A stretch of 12,294 nucleotides of DNA from JAWOJB01 sp046484325 (lineage in GTDB: Bacteria > Actinomycetota > Acidimicrobiia > Spongiisociales > ZC4RG35). Where the stretch lies: positions 1-12,294 of the forward strand of contig JAWOJB010000080.1 of assembly GCA_046484325.1 (NCBI GenBank). The letters run 5' to 3'. Both the position numbers and the translations under genes were made by a program. The notes under the pieces were generated by a model. The model was given only the letters and a program-made list of their open reading frames with translations. It searched no databases and was not told the origin of the DNA. Positions 1-6,192 of the stretch are shown here, piece by piece. Position 1 is the first letter of the stretch. Each line of letters starts with the position of its first letter.

Positions 1-69
1 GTCCAGGGTACCGACGCCGGGCGGTCCGCCGGTGCGTCGTGTGGCAGCATGCGGTCGATCCACGATCAC

Positions 70-190
70 GAGGTGAACCATGACCGACATCTAGCAGACC
101 CAGCTCCCGGGGGTCGGCGTCCGCTACGACTTCATCACCGAGGACGGCCAACGGGTCGGGGTCGTCCATCATCGGACCGGGCGCCGCGAG
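70..190 (+). other. Original 5' end of the antiporter regulatory gene, interrupted by a TAG stop
   Basis: A good ribosome binding site (GAGGTGA, 70-76) precedes an ATG at 80. Reading from it gives M-T-D-I, then TAG at 92-94, then an open frame (QTQLPGVGVRYDF and on) that continues without a break into the regulatory protein below. From the ATG to the stop at 565 is 162 codons. That matches the usual length of KhtT-like regulatory subunits (about 160-165 residues), and the residues just after the TAG read like a normal N-terminus of the family. The likely ancestral codon is CAG (Gln), one base away. Either this is a true nonsense mutation, a sequencing or assembly error, or the stop is bypassed. 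No ATG lies in frame between 95 and 190. Confidence 0.75.
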
Positions 191-565
191 GTGTTCTTCT
201 GCCCGGTCGACGATCCCGATTCGGCGATTCTGGCGGTGAACCTCACCGACGAGGACGTCCACACGCTGGTCGACATGCTCGGGGGGTCGCGGGTGGTGGA
301 GAGCGTGGCCCAGGCGACCCAGCACATCGAGGGCCTCGCCATCGACTGGCTGGCGATCGAACGCGACAGTCCCTATGCCGGCCGAACGATCGGAGAGGCC
401 CGGGTACGGACTCGGACCGGGGTGTCGGTGGTGGCGATCCTCCGGGGTGACCAGCCTCAGCCCGCCCCCGGCCCGGAGGCTCCGATCGAGGCGGGAGACA
501 CCCTCGTGGTGGTCGGCACCTCCGAGGGGATCGAGGCGGTTCGCGAGATCCTGCATACCGGCTGA
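191..565 (+). CDS. Cation:proton antiporter regulatory subunit, KhtT-like (TrkA-C/RCK_C domain), probably 5'-truncated
   Basis: This is the uninterrupted part of the gene, from a GTG at 191 (124 residues). No clear ribosome binding site precedes this GTG, so the start is doubtful; see the interrupted 5' end at 70-190. The C-terminal part (about residues 38-122 here) is a TrkA-C/RCK_C ligand-binding domain. It runs from GLAIDWLAIE through SPYAGRTIGE to the closing strand DTLVVVGTSEGIEAV, which is typical of the family. KhtT-type proteins sit on the cytoplasmic face and gate a partner K+(cation)/H+ antiporter, which lacks its own RCK domain. That partner follows after only 2 bases. The roughly 37 residues lost from the N-terminal domain if translation starts here could damage function. 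Confidence 0.75.
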   Translation: MFFCPVDDPDSAILAVNLTDEDVHTLVDMLGGSRVVESVAQATQHIEGLAIDWLAIERDSPYAGRTIGEARVRTRTGVSVVAILRGDQPQPAPGPEAPIEAGDTLVVVGTSEGIEAVREILHTG

Positions 566-567
566 GC

Positions 568-1731
568 GTGCACGAAACCGCCCTCCTGTTGCTCGAGCTG
601 GGGGGGATCGTCCTGCTGCTGGCGATCCTCGCACGGTTGGCCCGGCGACTGGGGGTGTCGCCGATCCCGCTCTATCTGGTCGGGGGCCTGGCGTTCGGGG
701 AGGGTGGGCTGCTGCCCCTGGTCACCTCGGAGAGCTTCATCGAGATCGGCGCCGACCTCGGGGTGATCCTGCTGCTGTTGATGCTGGGGCTCGAGTACAC
801 GGGCCGGGAGCTGGTGGGAGCCATGCGATCGACCGCCGCCTCCGGGCTGTTCGATTTCGGGCTCAACTTCCTCCCCGGCTACCTGGCGGGTCTCGTGCTG
901 GGGTTCGGTCCCGTGTTCTCGCTGTTCCTCGGCGGGGTCACCTACATCTCGTCGTCGGGGGTCGTGGCCAAGCTCCTCGCCGACCTCGGCTGGGTCGGCA
1001 ACCGGGAGACACCGGTGGTCCTCTCGATCCTCGTCTTCGAGGACCTGGCGATGGCCGTGATCCTGCCGGTGCTCGGGGCGGTGGCGATCGGCGGGACGAT
1101 GGGTGGGGCGACCCTCTCGGTGATGCTGGCGCTGGCCTCGGTGGCGATCATCCTCACCATCGCCGCCCGGCACGGGGACCGGCTCAGCCGGCTGACCTTC
1201 TCGGGCTCGGACGAGGTGAACCTGCTCACCGTGCTCGGCGTGACGCTCGTCGTGGCGGGGATCGCCGAGCAGCTCAACGTGTCGGCGGCCGTGGGGGCGT
1301 TCCTCGTGGGCATCGGGGTCTCGGGCGAGTCGGCCGAGCGGGCGAGGACGCTGATCGCCCCGTTGCGCGACCTGTTCGCGGCCGTGTTCTTCGTGTTCTT
1401 CGGGCTCAGCACCGATCCCCGGGCGCTGCCTGCCGTGCTCGTTCCGGTGATCGTCCTGGTCGCCGTGACCACCGCTACCAAGCTGGTCACCGGCTGGTGG
1501 GCGGCGGCCCGGGAGGGGATCGGGGAACGAGGTCGCCGGCGGGCCGGGGCGGCGCTCATCGCCCGGGGCGAGTTCTCGGTGGTGATCGCCGGTCTCGGGG
1601 TATCCGCCGGAGCCGGTCAGGACCTCGCCGCGCTGTCGGCCGGGTATGTCCTCCTCATCGCCACCTTCGGCCCGGTGGCGGCCCGGCTGGTCGACCGACG
1701 CAAGCCCCGGGCCCGATCCGAGCGGGCCTGA
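568..1731 (+). CDS. Cation:proton antiporter, CPA2 family (KhtU/KefB-like)
   Basis: A 387-residue integral membrane protein made of hydrophobic segments from residue 5 to about 372. It begins with GTG two bases after the regulatory gene's stop, so the two are probably translated together. CPA2 signatures are present: the re-entrant/TM region with YISSSGVVAKLL (126-137), the FEDLAM motif (157-162) with the ion-binding acidic residue, FFVFFGLSTDP (274-284) and RGEFSVVIAGLG (333-344). The protein ends about 15 residues after the last membrane segment in a basic tail and has no RCK_N or TrkA domain, as expected when regulation comes from a separate KhtT-like subunit. It probably exports K+ or another monovalent cation in exchange for protons. 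Specificity cannot be read from sequence. No link to arsenic is evident beyond adjacency. Confidence 0.88.
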   Translation: MHETALLLLELGGIVLLLAILARLARRLGVSPIPLYLVGGLAFGEGGLLPLVTSESFIEIGADLGVILLLLMLGLEYTGRELVGAMRSTAASGLFDFGLNFLPGYLAGLVLGFGPVFSLFLGGVTYISSSGVVAKLLADLGWVGNRETPVVLSILVFEDLAMAVILPVLGAVAIGGTMGGATLSVMLALASVAIILTIAARHGDRLSRLTFSGSDEVNLLTVLGVTLVVAGIAEQLNVSAAVGAFLVGIGVSGESAERARTLIAPLRDLFAAVFFVFFGLSTDPRALPAVLVPVIVLVAVTTATKLVTGWWAAAREGIGERGRRRAGAALIARGEFSVVIAGLGVSAGAGQDLAALSAGYVLLIATFGPVAARLVDRRKPRARSERA

Positions 1732-1745
1732 ATCGCCAGGCTTGC
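1722..1745 (+). terminator. Hairpin over the antiporter stop codon, candidate terminator between convergent genes
   Basis: GCGGGCCTG (1722-1730), a 6-base loop and CAGGCTTGC (1737-1745) form a 9-bp stem with two G-U pairs in the plus-strand RNA. It covers the antiporter stop codon (1729-1731) and ends exactly where the convergent DUF1667 gene ends (1746). No U-tract follows, so it is not a textbook intrinsic terminator. The only other sequence between the convergent genes is 14 bases long. Confidence 0.4.
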
Positions 1746-2141
1746 TCAACCGCCGCTCGGGGCCTCGGGCATGTCCCGGCTCGCCACCACGTCGGCCCCG
1801 ATCCCGAGCGGATCGCGGGCCACCACCTCACCAATCCGGACCGGAGCCTGCACCCGAACGGATCGGAGCGCCCGGCATACCTCGACCACCCGGTCCTTCG
1901 GGATCGGGTCGGTCACGTGGACGGGGAGCCGCGGCCAGCGGCCCCCGTCCACCGCCACGGTGGTCGCCACCAGCCGGCGGGGGTCGACGTGCTCGCGCTC
2001 GCCGAAGAGCCTGCCCTTGCGGCAGGCGAAGCCCCGCACCTCGACGACCTCGCCGGCCTCGTCGGTCTCGACCTCGAGCCGGCACCCCAGCGGGCAGCCG
2101 ATGCAGAGATAATGGGTGATCTCGTGTCCGGCGGTGGTCAT
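1746..2141 (-). CDS. DUF1667 family protein, small cysteine protein of GlpA/GlpB-type operons
   Basis: 131 residues, the last gene of the minus-strand operon. Its ATG overlaps the stop of the GlpB-like gene (ATGA), implying translational coupling. The N-terminus has C13-x2-C16-x3-C20 (in CIGCPLGC) and a fourth cysteine, C40 (RGFACRKG). This is the DUF1667 signature and could bind a metal or Fe-S cluster. The rest is a small beta-rich domain with the family's KGRLFGEREH, RLVATTV and PVHVTDPIPK segments. DUF1667 proteins are regularly encoded beside anaerobic glycerol-3-phosphate-dehydrogenase-like flavoproteins in other bacteria. They may act as an electron-transfer or assembly partner, but the biochemical role is not established. 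No membrane segment is visible, so it does not replace the GlpC anchor in an obvious way. Confidence 0.85.
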   Translation of the reverse strand: MTTAGHEITHYLCIGCPLGCRLEVETDEAGEVVEVRGFACRKGRLFGEREHVDPRRLVATTVAVDGGRWPRLPVHVTDPIPKDRVVEVCRALRSVRVQAPVRIGEVVARDPLGIGADVVASRDMPEAPSGG

Positions 2142-3454
2142 GGTTGCGGCTCGCCCGGGTCCTCGTCGTCTCCGCTCCGGGGTTTGACCGCCACCGTCAA
2201 GGAGTCGCCCCGGAACGACTCGAAGAACCCCGGCCGGACCTTCACCGACACCATCTCGGCCGGGACGACGTACCGGAGCCGCCGGTGGTGGACTTCGCCC
2301 AACTCGAGCAGGCTCCGCTCCAGCGGGCGACGAACCCGAAGGTAGATCGTGTGCTCACGATCGGAGGCGATGCTGTGAGGTACGCACGAGGCCACGTTCT
2401 CCCCGGGTACCAGCCGGATCGTGTCGGGGGCTGGGCGCCTGCCCGTCGCCACCAGCCCGGCGTGCCGGCCCGCCACCAGCGACTCCTCGGTGACGTAGTC
2501 CACGATGTCGTGGATGTGGGCGACGTTGCCGGCGGGGAACACCTTGGGAACTGTCGTCTCCATCGTGCTCGTCACCACCGGCCCGCCGGTGGCCGGGTCG
2601 AGCTCCACCCCGAGACGCCGGGACAACTCGTTCTCGGGTATGAGGCCGATAGAGAGCAGCAGGGTGTCACAGGGGATCTGCCATGCCGCGTCGAGACGGG
2701 GTCGCAGACGATCGTCGACGGGGGCCACCGTGACCGCCTCGACCCGGTCGCCGCCATGGATCTCGGTGACGGTGTGCGAGAGGTGGAGCGGGATGTCGAA
2801 ATCGTGAAGGCACTGGACCACGTTGCGGGTCAGCCCGTTGGCGTGCGGCATGATCTCGAACACGCCCGCCACCTCCACCCCTTCGAGTGTGAGCCGGCGG
2901 GCCATGATCAGGCCGATATCGCCGGAGCCGAGGATCACGGCCCGGCGTCCCGGCAGGTAGCCGAGGACGTTCACGAAGCGCTGGGCGAGCCCGGCGGTCA
3001 TCACCCCGGAGGGACGGGTGCCCGGGATCCGGATGGCACCTCGGGTCCGTTCGCGGGCACCCATCGCCAGCACCAGAGTTCGGGTCTCGATGCGTCGGAT
3101 GCCGGCCGCGGCGGTCATGAGCTTCACCGAGCACCGGTCGAGAGAGTCGCCGGCTTCGGCGTCCTCCACGAAGGCGTCGGTGACGATGTCGACGCCGCCG
3201 CCCTCGAGGACGTCCTCGATGTAGCGCTGGGCGTACTCGGGCCCGGTCAGCTCCTCCTTGAAGTGGTGCAGCCCGAAGCCGTGGTGGATGCACTGGTTGA
3301 GGATCCCTCCCGCCTCCGGCTCGCGATCGACGACGAGGACCCGCTCGGCTCCCGACTCCCGGGCCCCGATGGCCGCGGCGAGTCCGGCCGGCCCGGCACC
3401 GACCACCATCACGTCGTAGTCGGGCCGGAGGTGAACGGCCGATGAGGTGATCAC
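2138..3454 (-). CDS. GlpB-like NAD(P)/FAD-dependent oxidoreductase
   Basis: 438 residues from a GTG at 3454 that overlaps the stop of the upstream GlpA-like gene (GTGA); its own stop overlaps the next ATG. A first dinucleotide-binding fold is seen at residues 15-43 (VMVVGAGPAGLAAAIGA, acidic end LVVDRE). A conserved NQCIHHGFGLHHF stretch follows (53-65), then LAMGARERTR (129-138) and a second Rossmann motif VILGSGDIG (173-181). A C-terminal FAD motif reads VFPAGNVAHIHDIVDYV. This is the two-dinucleotide-binding-domain flavoprotein family that accompanies GlpA-like proteins, often annotated as the second subunit of a glycerol-3-phosphate dehydrogenase-type complex. The substrate is unproven here. 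The open frame continues upstream to 4564, but that part is antisense-frame shadow of the GlpA-like gene. Confidence 0.85.
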   Translation of the reverse strand: MITSSAVHLRPDYDVMVVGAGPAGLAAAIGARESGAERVLVVDREPEAGGILNQCIHHGFGLHHFKEELTGPEYAQRYIEDVLEGGGVDIVTDAFVEDAEAGDSLDRCSVKLMTAAAGIRRIETRTLVLAMGARERTRGAIRIPGTRPSGVMTAGLAQRFVNVLGYLPGRRAVILGSGDIGLIMARRLTLEGVEVAGVFEIMPHANGLTRNVVQCLHDFDIPLHLSHTVTEIHGGDRVEAVTVAPVDDRLRPRLDAAWQIPCDTLLLSIGLIPENELSRRLGVELDPATGGPVVTSTMETTVPKVFPAGNVAHIHDIVDYVTEESLVAGRHAGLVATGRRPAPDTIRLVPGENVASCVPHSIASDREHTIYLRVRRPLERSLLELGEVHHRRLRYVVPAEMVSVKVRPGFFESFRGDSLTVAVKPRSGDDEDPGEPQP

Positions 3455-4881
3455 GGTCGCGTCTCCACCCGCCCGCACACCATCCAGGATTCGCCCCCGC
3501 GCTTGGTGATCTCCGGCATCGGAACGCCGAGATGAGTGGAGAGGAGCTGCATGCACCGCCAGGTGCAGAAACCGCCCTGGCACCGGCCCATCCCGGCCCG
3601 GGTCCGGAACTTCAGCCCATCGAGCGTGCGGGAGCCGGCCGCGATGGCGTCGACGATCTCGCCCTCGGTGACCAGCTCGCAGCGGCACACGACATGGCCG
3701 TAACGGGGGTCCCGATCGGCGAGCTCGGTCTGCTCGCCTTCCGAGAGCGCCGCCACCCGTACGGGACGGGTGGGTGGGGTCCGGACCGCGGTTGGCTCGG
3801 TTTCGAGACCCTGCCCGGTCAGGAGGTCGATCACCATCTCGGCGATGGCCGGTGCAGCGGTCAGGCCGGGGGACTGGATCCCGGCGACGTTGACGAGGCC
3901 GGGGATCGAGGCGGGTGCGACGATGAAATCCTCGTCGGAGGCCACCGCCCGGATGCCGGCGAACTCGGCGATGCAGTCCTCTGCACCGATCTGGGGAACG
4001 AGGCGGGCGGCGCTCGCGAACACCGCCTCGGCCCCGCGCGTGGTCGTCGTCAGGTCGTGGCGATCGTCGACGAGCTCGGCGGTGGGGCCCACCATGATCG
4101 TCCCGTCGAAGGTCGGGATCACCAGGATCCCTTTCGACGTCTCGGTGGGGCAGGGGTAGATCACCCGCCGGACGATCCCCTCCAACCGCTTGTCGAGCAG
4201 GTACTCCTCGCCCTTGCGGGCCCGAAGGGCGAAGGTGCCGGCACCGGCCAGGGCGGCCACCCGGTCGGCATCCACTCCTGCGGCGTTGACGAGGAACCGG
4301 GTGTCGAATCGGCGGCGCCCGGTCGTCACCTCGAACCCGTCGGCTCCGGTGGCGATGGCCACGACCGGATCGCCGGCCGAGACCTCGACCCCGTTGCGCC
4401 GGGCGTGGTCGATCAGGGCGAAGCACGCCTCGTACGGGTTGACGACGGCCGTATCGGGGGCGTACAGCGCCGCCGCCACCTCGGAGGAGAGGTTCGGCTC
4501 CTCGTTCCGGATGCGATCGGAGTCCCACAGCTCGAGCCCCGGGACCCCGCGCTCGGCTCCCCACTCCCGCATCTCGTCGAGCACGGCGACGTCGGCGTCG
4601 TCGAACGCGCAGGTGAGATCGCCGGTCACCCGGAATCCGAACCCCAGCTCGGCGGCGAGGTCACCCCAGCGGCGATTGCCCTGCCAGCCCAGCTCGCCCT
4701 TCAGCGTGCCGGGGGGCCAGCGATGCCCGCTGTGGATGATGCCGCTGTTGGCCTTGGACGTGCCGAATCCGACCTCGGGGTGCCGCTCGACGAGATGCAC
4801 CGAGATCCCGGACCCGCACAGGCGATGGGCGATGGCGCAGCCGACGACGCCGCCGCCGACGATCGTGACGTCGTAGCGCAT
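3451..4881 (-). CDS. GlpA-like FAD-dependent oxidoreductase (DAO fold) with C-terminal BFD-type [2Fe-2S] domain
   Basis: 476 residues from the ATG at 4881, which puts the FAD motif at the usual place for the family (MRYDVTIVGGGVVGCAIA). A GTG at 4896 would add five residues; neither start has a good ribosome binding site. The DAO-type FAD domain covers about residues 3-355: GGGVVG, then GTSKANSGIIHSG, and near its end VNVAGIQSPGLTAAPAIAE. The C-terminal BFD-like domain carries C399-x-C401 (VCRCE) and C434-x4-C439 (GRCQGGFC), a [2Fe-2S] ligand set. This resembles anaerobic glycerol-3-phosphate dehydrogenase subunit A and its many relatives of unknown substrate. No glycerol kinase or facilitator is nearby. 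The gene lies 79 bases downstream of arsM on the same strand, separated by a hairpin, so it may be co-transcribed with arsM at a reduced level. Confidence 0.87.
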   Translation of the reverse strand: MRYDVTIVGGGVVGCAIAHRLCGSGISVHLVERHPEVGFGTSKANSGIIHSGHRWPPGTLKGELGWQGNRRWGDLAAELGFGFRVTGDLTCAFDDADVAVLDEMREWGAERGVPGLELWDSDRIRNEEPNLSSEVAAALYAPDTAVVNPYEACFALIDHARRNGVEVSAGDPVVAIATGADGFEVTTGRRRFDTRFLVNAAGVDADRVAALAGAGTFALRARKGEEYLLDKRLEGIVRRVIYPCPTETSKGILVIPTFDGTIMVGPTAELVDDRHDLTTTTRGAEAVFASAARLVPQIGAEDCIAEFAGIRAVASDEDFIVAPASIPGLVNVAGIQSPGLTAAPAIAEMVIDLLTGQGLETEPTAVRTPPTRPVRVAALSEGEQTELADRDPRYGHVVCRCELVTEGEIVDAIAAGSRTLDGLKFRTRAGMGRCQGGFCTWRCMQLLSTHLGVPMPEITKRGGESWMVCGRVETRP

Positions 4882-4919
4882 CCACCGTACGTTCACCCGG
4901 CGTGATGGCGTCGTGCCAG

Positions 4920-4953
4920 TGGCATCCGGCCCTGGCGGCAGAGCCGGATGCCA
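4920..4953 (-). terminator. Strong hairpin between arsM and the GlpA-like operon
   Basis: A perfect inverted repeat, TGGCATCCGGC (4920-4930) and GCCGGATGCCA (4943-4953), gives an 11-bp stem with a 12-base loop. It starts 7 bases after the arsM stop. No T-run follows on the minus strand, so it may be a factor-assisted or partial terminator, or an RNA-stability element that sets arsM apart from the downstream operon. Confidence 0.55.
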
Positions 4954-4959
4954 GGCAGC

Positions 4960-5700
4960 TCAGGTCTTGATGGCGCGCACGATCGCCGAGTGCATGCCCT
5001 CGGCCACGGCGTGGGTGGGCACGAGCTCGATGGCGTCGAACCCCACCGCCGCCAGGCCGTCCCGGTACTCGGCAAACGAGAGGGCGCCGGCGATGCACCC
5101 GACCCAGCTCCCCCGCTCGAGACGCTCGTCGGCGGTGAGGCCGTCCTCGGCGACCACGTCGGTGATCCCCACTCGGCCACCGGCGCGGAGCACCCGGTGG
5201 ATCTCGGCGAACACGGCCGGCTTGTCGGCGGAGAGGTTGATCACGCAGTTGGAGATCACCACGTCGACGGAGGCGTCGGGGAGGGGGATGTCCTCGATGT
5301 ATCCCTTCAGGAACTCGACGTTGGTTGCCCCCGCCTCCTCGGCGTGACGCCTGGCCAGGTCGAGCATCTCATCGGTCATGTCGAGGCCATAGGCGAACCC
5401 GGTGGGGCCCACCCTTCGGGCCGACAGCAGCACGTCGATCCCGGCCCCGGAGCCGAGGTCGAGGACGGTCTCGCCGGTGCGCAGCTCGGCGACGGCGGTG
5501 GGGTTGCCGCACCCGAGGCTGGCCGTGGCGGCTCCGGTCGGGACGACCGCGAGGTCGTCCTGGCCATACAGCCCGGCGCCGAAGTCCCCGTCTCCGCAGC
5601 CGGCGTCACCGCCGCAGCATCCACCGCCGGAGTTGCTCGCGGCCTCGGCGTATCTCCTGCGCACCCGCTCCCGGGTGGCCTCGTCACGGGTCGTGGTCAT
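4960..5700 (-). CDS. arsM: Arsenite S-adenosylmethyltransferase ArsM
   Basis: 246 residues. The ATG at 5700 is preceded at 5 bases by AGAGGAGG (5706-5713), which fixes the start; the longer frame to 5772 runs through the promoter. A SAM-binding motif I, VLDLGSGAGID, lies at 79-89 and GLDMTDEML at 105-113. The ArsM cysteines are in place: a Cys-rich N-terminus (C28, C29, C35), C64 in SLGCGNP, C152 in ISNCVINLS and C202 in GCIAGA. The last three match the arsenite-binding cysteines of characterised ArsM enzymes. The enzyme transfers methyl groups from SAM to trivalent arsenic in the cytoplasm, giving mono-, di- and possibly trimethyl arsenic. It is divergent from arsR and probably repressed by it through the operators in between. 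It could be named simply class I methyltransferase, but the cysteine set makes ArsM very likely. Confidence 0.93.
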   Translation of the reverse strand: MTTTRDEATRERVRRRYAEAASNSGGGCCGGDAGCGDGDFGAGLYGQDDLAVVPTGAATASLGCGNPTAVAELRTGETVLDLGSGAGIDVLLSARRVGPTGFAYGLDMTDEMLDLARRHAEEAGATNVEFLKGYIEDIPLPDASVDVVISNCVINLSADKPAVFAEIHRVLRAGGRVGITDVVAEDGLTADERLERGSWVGCIAGALSFAEYRDGLAAVGFDAIELVPTHAVAEGMHSAIVRAIKT

Positions 5701-5718
5701 GCCTGCCTCCTCTATCGT

Positions 5719-5734
5719 ATCGACGGTTGTCGAT
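5719..5734. promoter_or_regulatory. Candidate ArsR operator O1
   Basis: ATCGAC-GGTT-GTCGAT is a perfect 6-bp inverted repeat with a 4-base spacer. It lies just downstream of the arsM -10 box, around the expected transcription start, so a bound repressor would block arsM initiation. The same element recurs, nearly unchanged, 39 bases away (O2). Confidence 0.6.
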
Positions 5735-5743
5735 GGGTGTGGC

Positions 5744-5772
5744 ACGCTAGCCCTCTCATCGACGAGTGTCAA
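5744..5772 (-). promoter_or_regulatory. arsM promoter (-35 TTGACA, -10 TAGCGT)
   Basis: On the minus strand a perfect -35 TTGACA (complement of 5767-5772) is separated by exactly 17 bases from TAGCGT (complement of 5744-5749), which fits the TANNNT -10 form. The expected start is near 5737, giving an untranslated leader of about 36 bases with the ArsM ribosome binding site. The -35 lies inside operator O2. Confidence 0.65.
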
Positions 5773-5773
5773 T
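5758..5773. promoter_or_regulatory. Candidate ArsR operator O2
   Basis: ATCGAC-GAGT-GTCAAT has the same layout as O1, with one arm base changed. It covers the arsM -35 on one strand and lies in the -35 zone of the leaderless arsR promoter on the other, so one bound dimer could repress both directions. Confidence 0.6.
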
Positions 5774-5792
5774 ACATTACCGGGGACCCGGC

Positions 5793-5798
5793 TATCCT
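5793..5798 (+). promoter_or_regulatory. -10 box of a leaderless arsR promoter
   Basis: TATCCT occupies exactly positions -12 to -7 relative to the A of the arsR ATG (5805), and there is no ribosome binding site. This is the pattern of leaderless actinobacterial transcripts that start at the initiation codon. The -35 region is weak and overlaps operator O2. Confidence 0.55.
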
Positions 5799-5804
5799 GA
5801 CCGC

Positions 5805-6137
5805 ATGGACGTGAAGGTGATCGAAGCGTGCTGTGAGCCGGTCCTCGCCGAACCGCTCGACCAGGGCGACGCCGACGACCTGGCCGCCGCCTTCAAGGTG
5901 CTGTCGGATCCGATCCGCCTGCGACTGCTCAGCCTGGTGGCGACGGCGTCGGGCGGGGAGATGTGCGCCTGCGATCTGGTGGAGCCGCTCGGACGGAGCC
6001 AGCCCACCGTGAGCCACCACCTCTCGATCCTGGCCGACGCCGGACTGCTCACTCGCGAGAAGCGTGGCAAGTGGGCCTGGTACCGGGTGGCTCCGGAGCG
6101 CCTCGCCGTGCTGCGGGACGCCCTTTCGCTTGGGTGA
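5805..6137 (+). CDS. arsR: ArsR-family arsenic-responsive repressor (N-terminal Cys-Cys type)
   Basis: 110 residues from the ATG at 5805. A winged helix-turn-helix spans about residues 25-100: AAFKVLSDPIRLRLL, the recognition region GRSQPTVSHHLSILADAGLL and the wing EKRGKWAWYRV. Cysteines C9 and C10 (IEACCEP) with C54 and C56 (EMCACDL) form a likely As(III) site. The N-terminal vicinal pair plus a cysteine by the DNA-binding helices resembles the Corynebacterium ArsR arrangement, supporting arsenite sensing rather than another metal. The gene is divergent from arsM with two operator-like repeats between them, so it probably represses itself and arsM. A GTG at 5766 would extend the frame into operator O2 and is rejected. 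Confidence 0.92.
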   Translation: MDVKVIEACCEPVLAEPLDQGDADDLAAAFKVLSDPIRLRLLSLVATASGGEMCACDLVEPLGRSQPTVSHHLSILADAGLLTREKRGKWAWYRVAPERLAVLRDALSLG

Positions 6138-6156
6138 AGCGGTCAGTCAGCATCAA

Positions 6157-6186
6157 TTGACTCAATAGATACTGAGATGATATGGT
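6157..6186 (+). promoter_or_regulatory. Leaderless promoter of the ArsR-phosphatase fusion, with nested inverted repeats
   Basis: A -35 TTGACT (6157-6162) and -10 TATGGT (6181-6186) are separated by 18 bases. The -10 sits exactly at -12 to -7 before the GTG at 6193, again implying a leaderless message. The spacer holds an imperfect palindrome (6161-6176, CTCA...TGAG arms, 12 of 16 positions symmetric), and TCAATTGA (6153-6160) overlaps the -35. These are candidate binding sites for the fused ArsR domain. The half-site ATTGAC (6156-6161) also occurs in O2 of the arsM-arsR region. Confidence 0.6.
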
Positions 6187-6192
6187 GGCGGC

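Noticed and set aside
1..69. Promoter or upstream gene end at the window start
   Set aside because: No convincing -35/-10 pair or recognisable coding end is visible in so short a stretch.
457..1749. 430-codon minus-strand open frame opposite the antiporter
   Set aside because: The composition is low-complexity (His, Arg, Gly, Glu, Gln) and it mirrors the third codon positions of the real antiporter gene.
375..2345. 656-codon plus-strand open frame
   Set aside because: It overlaps the antiporter and the DUF1667 gene in other frames. Its translation is rich in Arg, Gly and Pro without domains, as expected for a shadow frame in GC-rich DNA.
3455..4564. N-terminal extension of the GlpB-like protein to 808 residues
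   Set aside because: The first 370 residues are an Arg/Pro-rich shadow of the GlpA-like gene; the real protein starts at the GTG at 3454 overlapping the upstream stop.
3532..4905. 457-codon plus-strand open frame opposite the GlpA-like gene
   Set aside because: No recognisable domain and shadow-frame composition; the minus-strand gene has full family motifs.
5701..5772. Longer ArsM start at 5772
   Set aside because: It would place coding sequence over the arsM -35/-10 and both operators, while the ATG at 5700 has a strong ribosome binding site.
5766..5804. GTG start at 5766 for the first ArsR
   Set aside because: It would include operator O2 sequence and add residues not typical of the family; the ATG at 5805 fits the TATCCT leaderless spacing.
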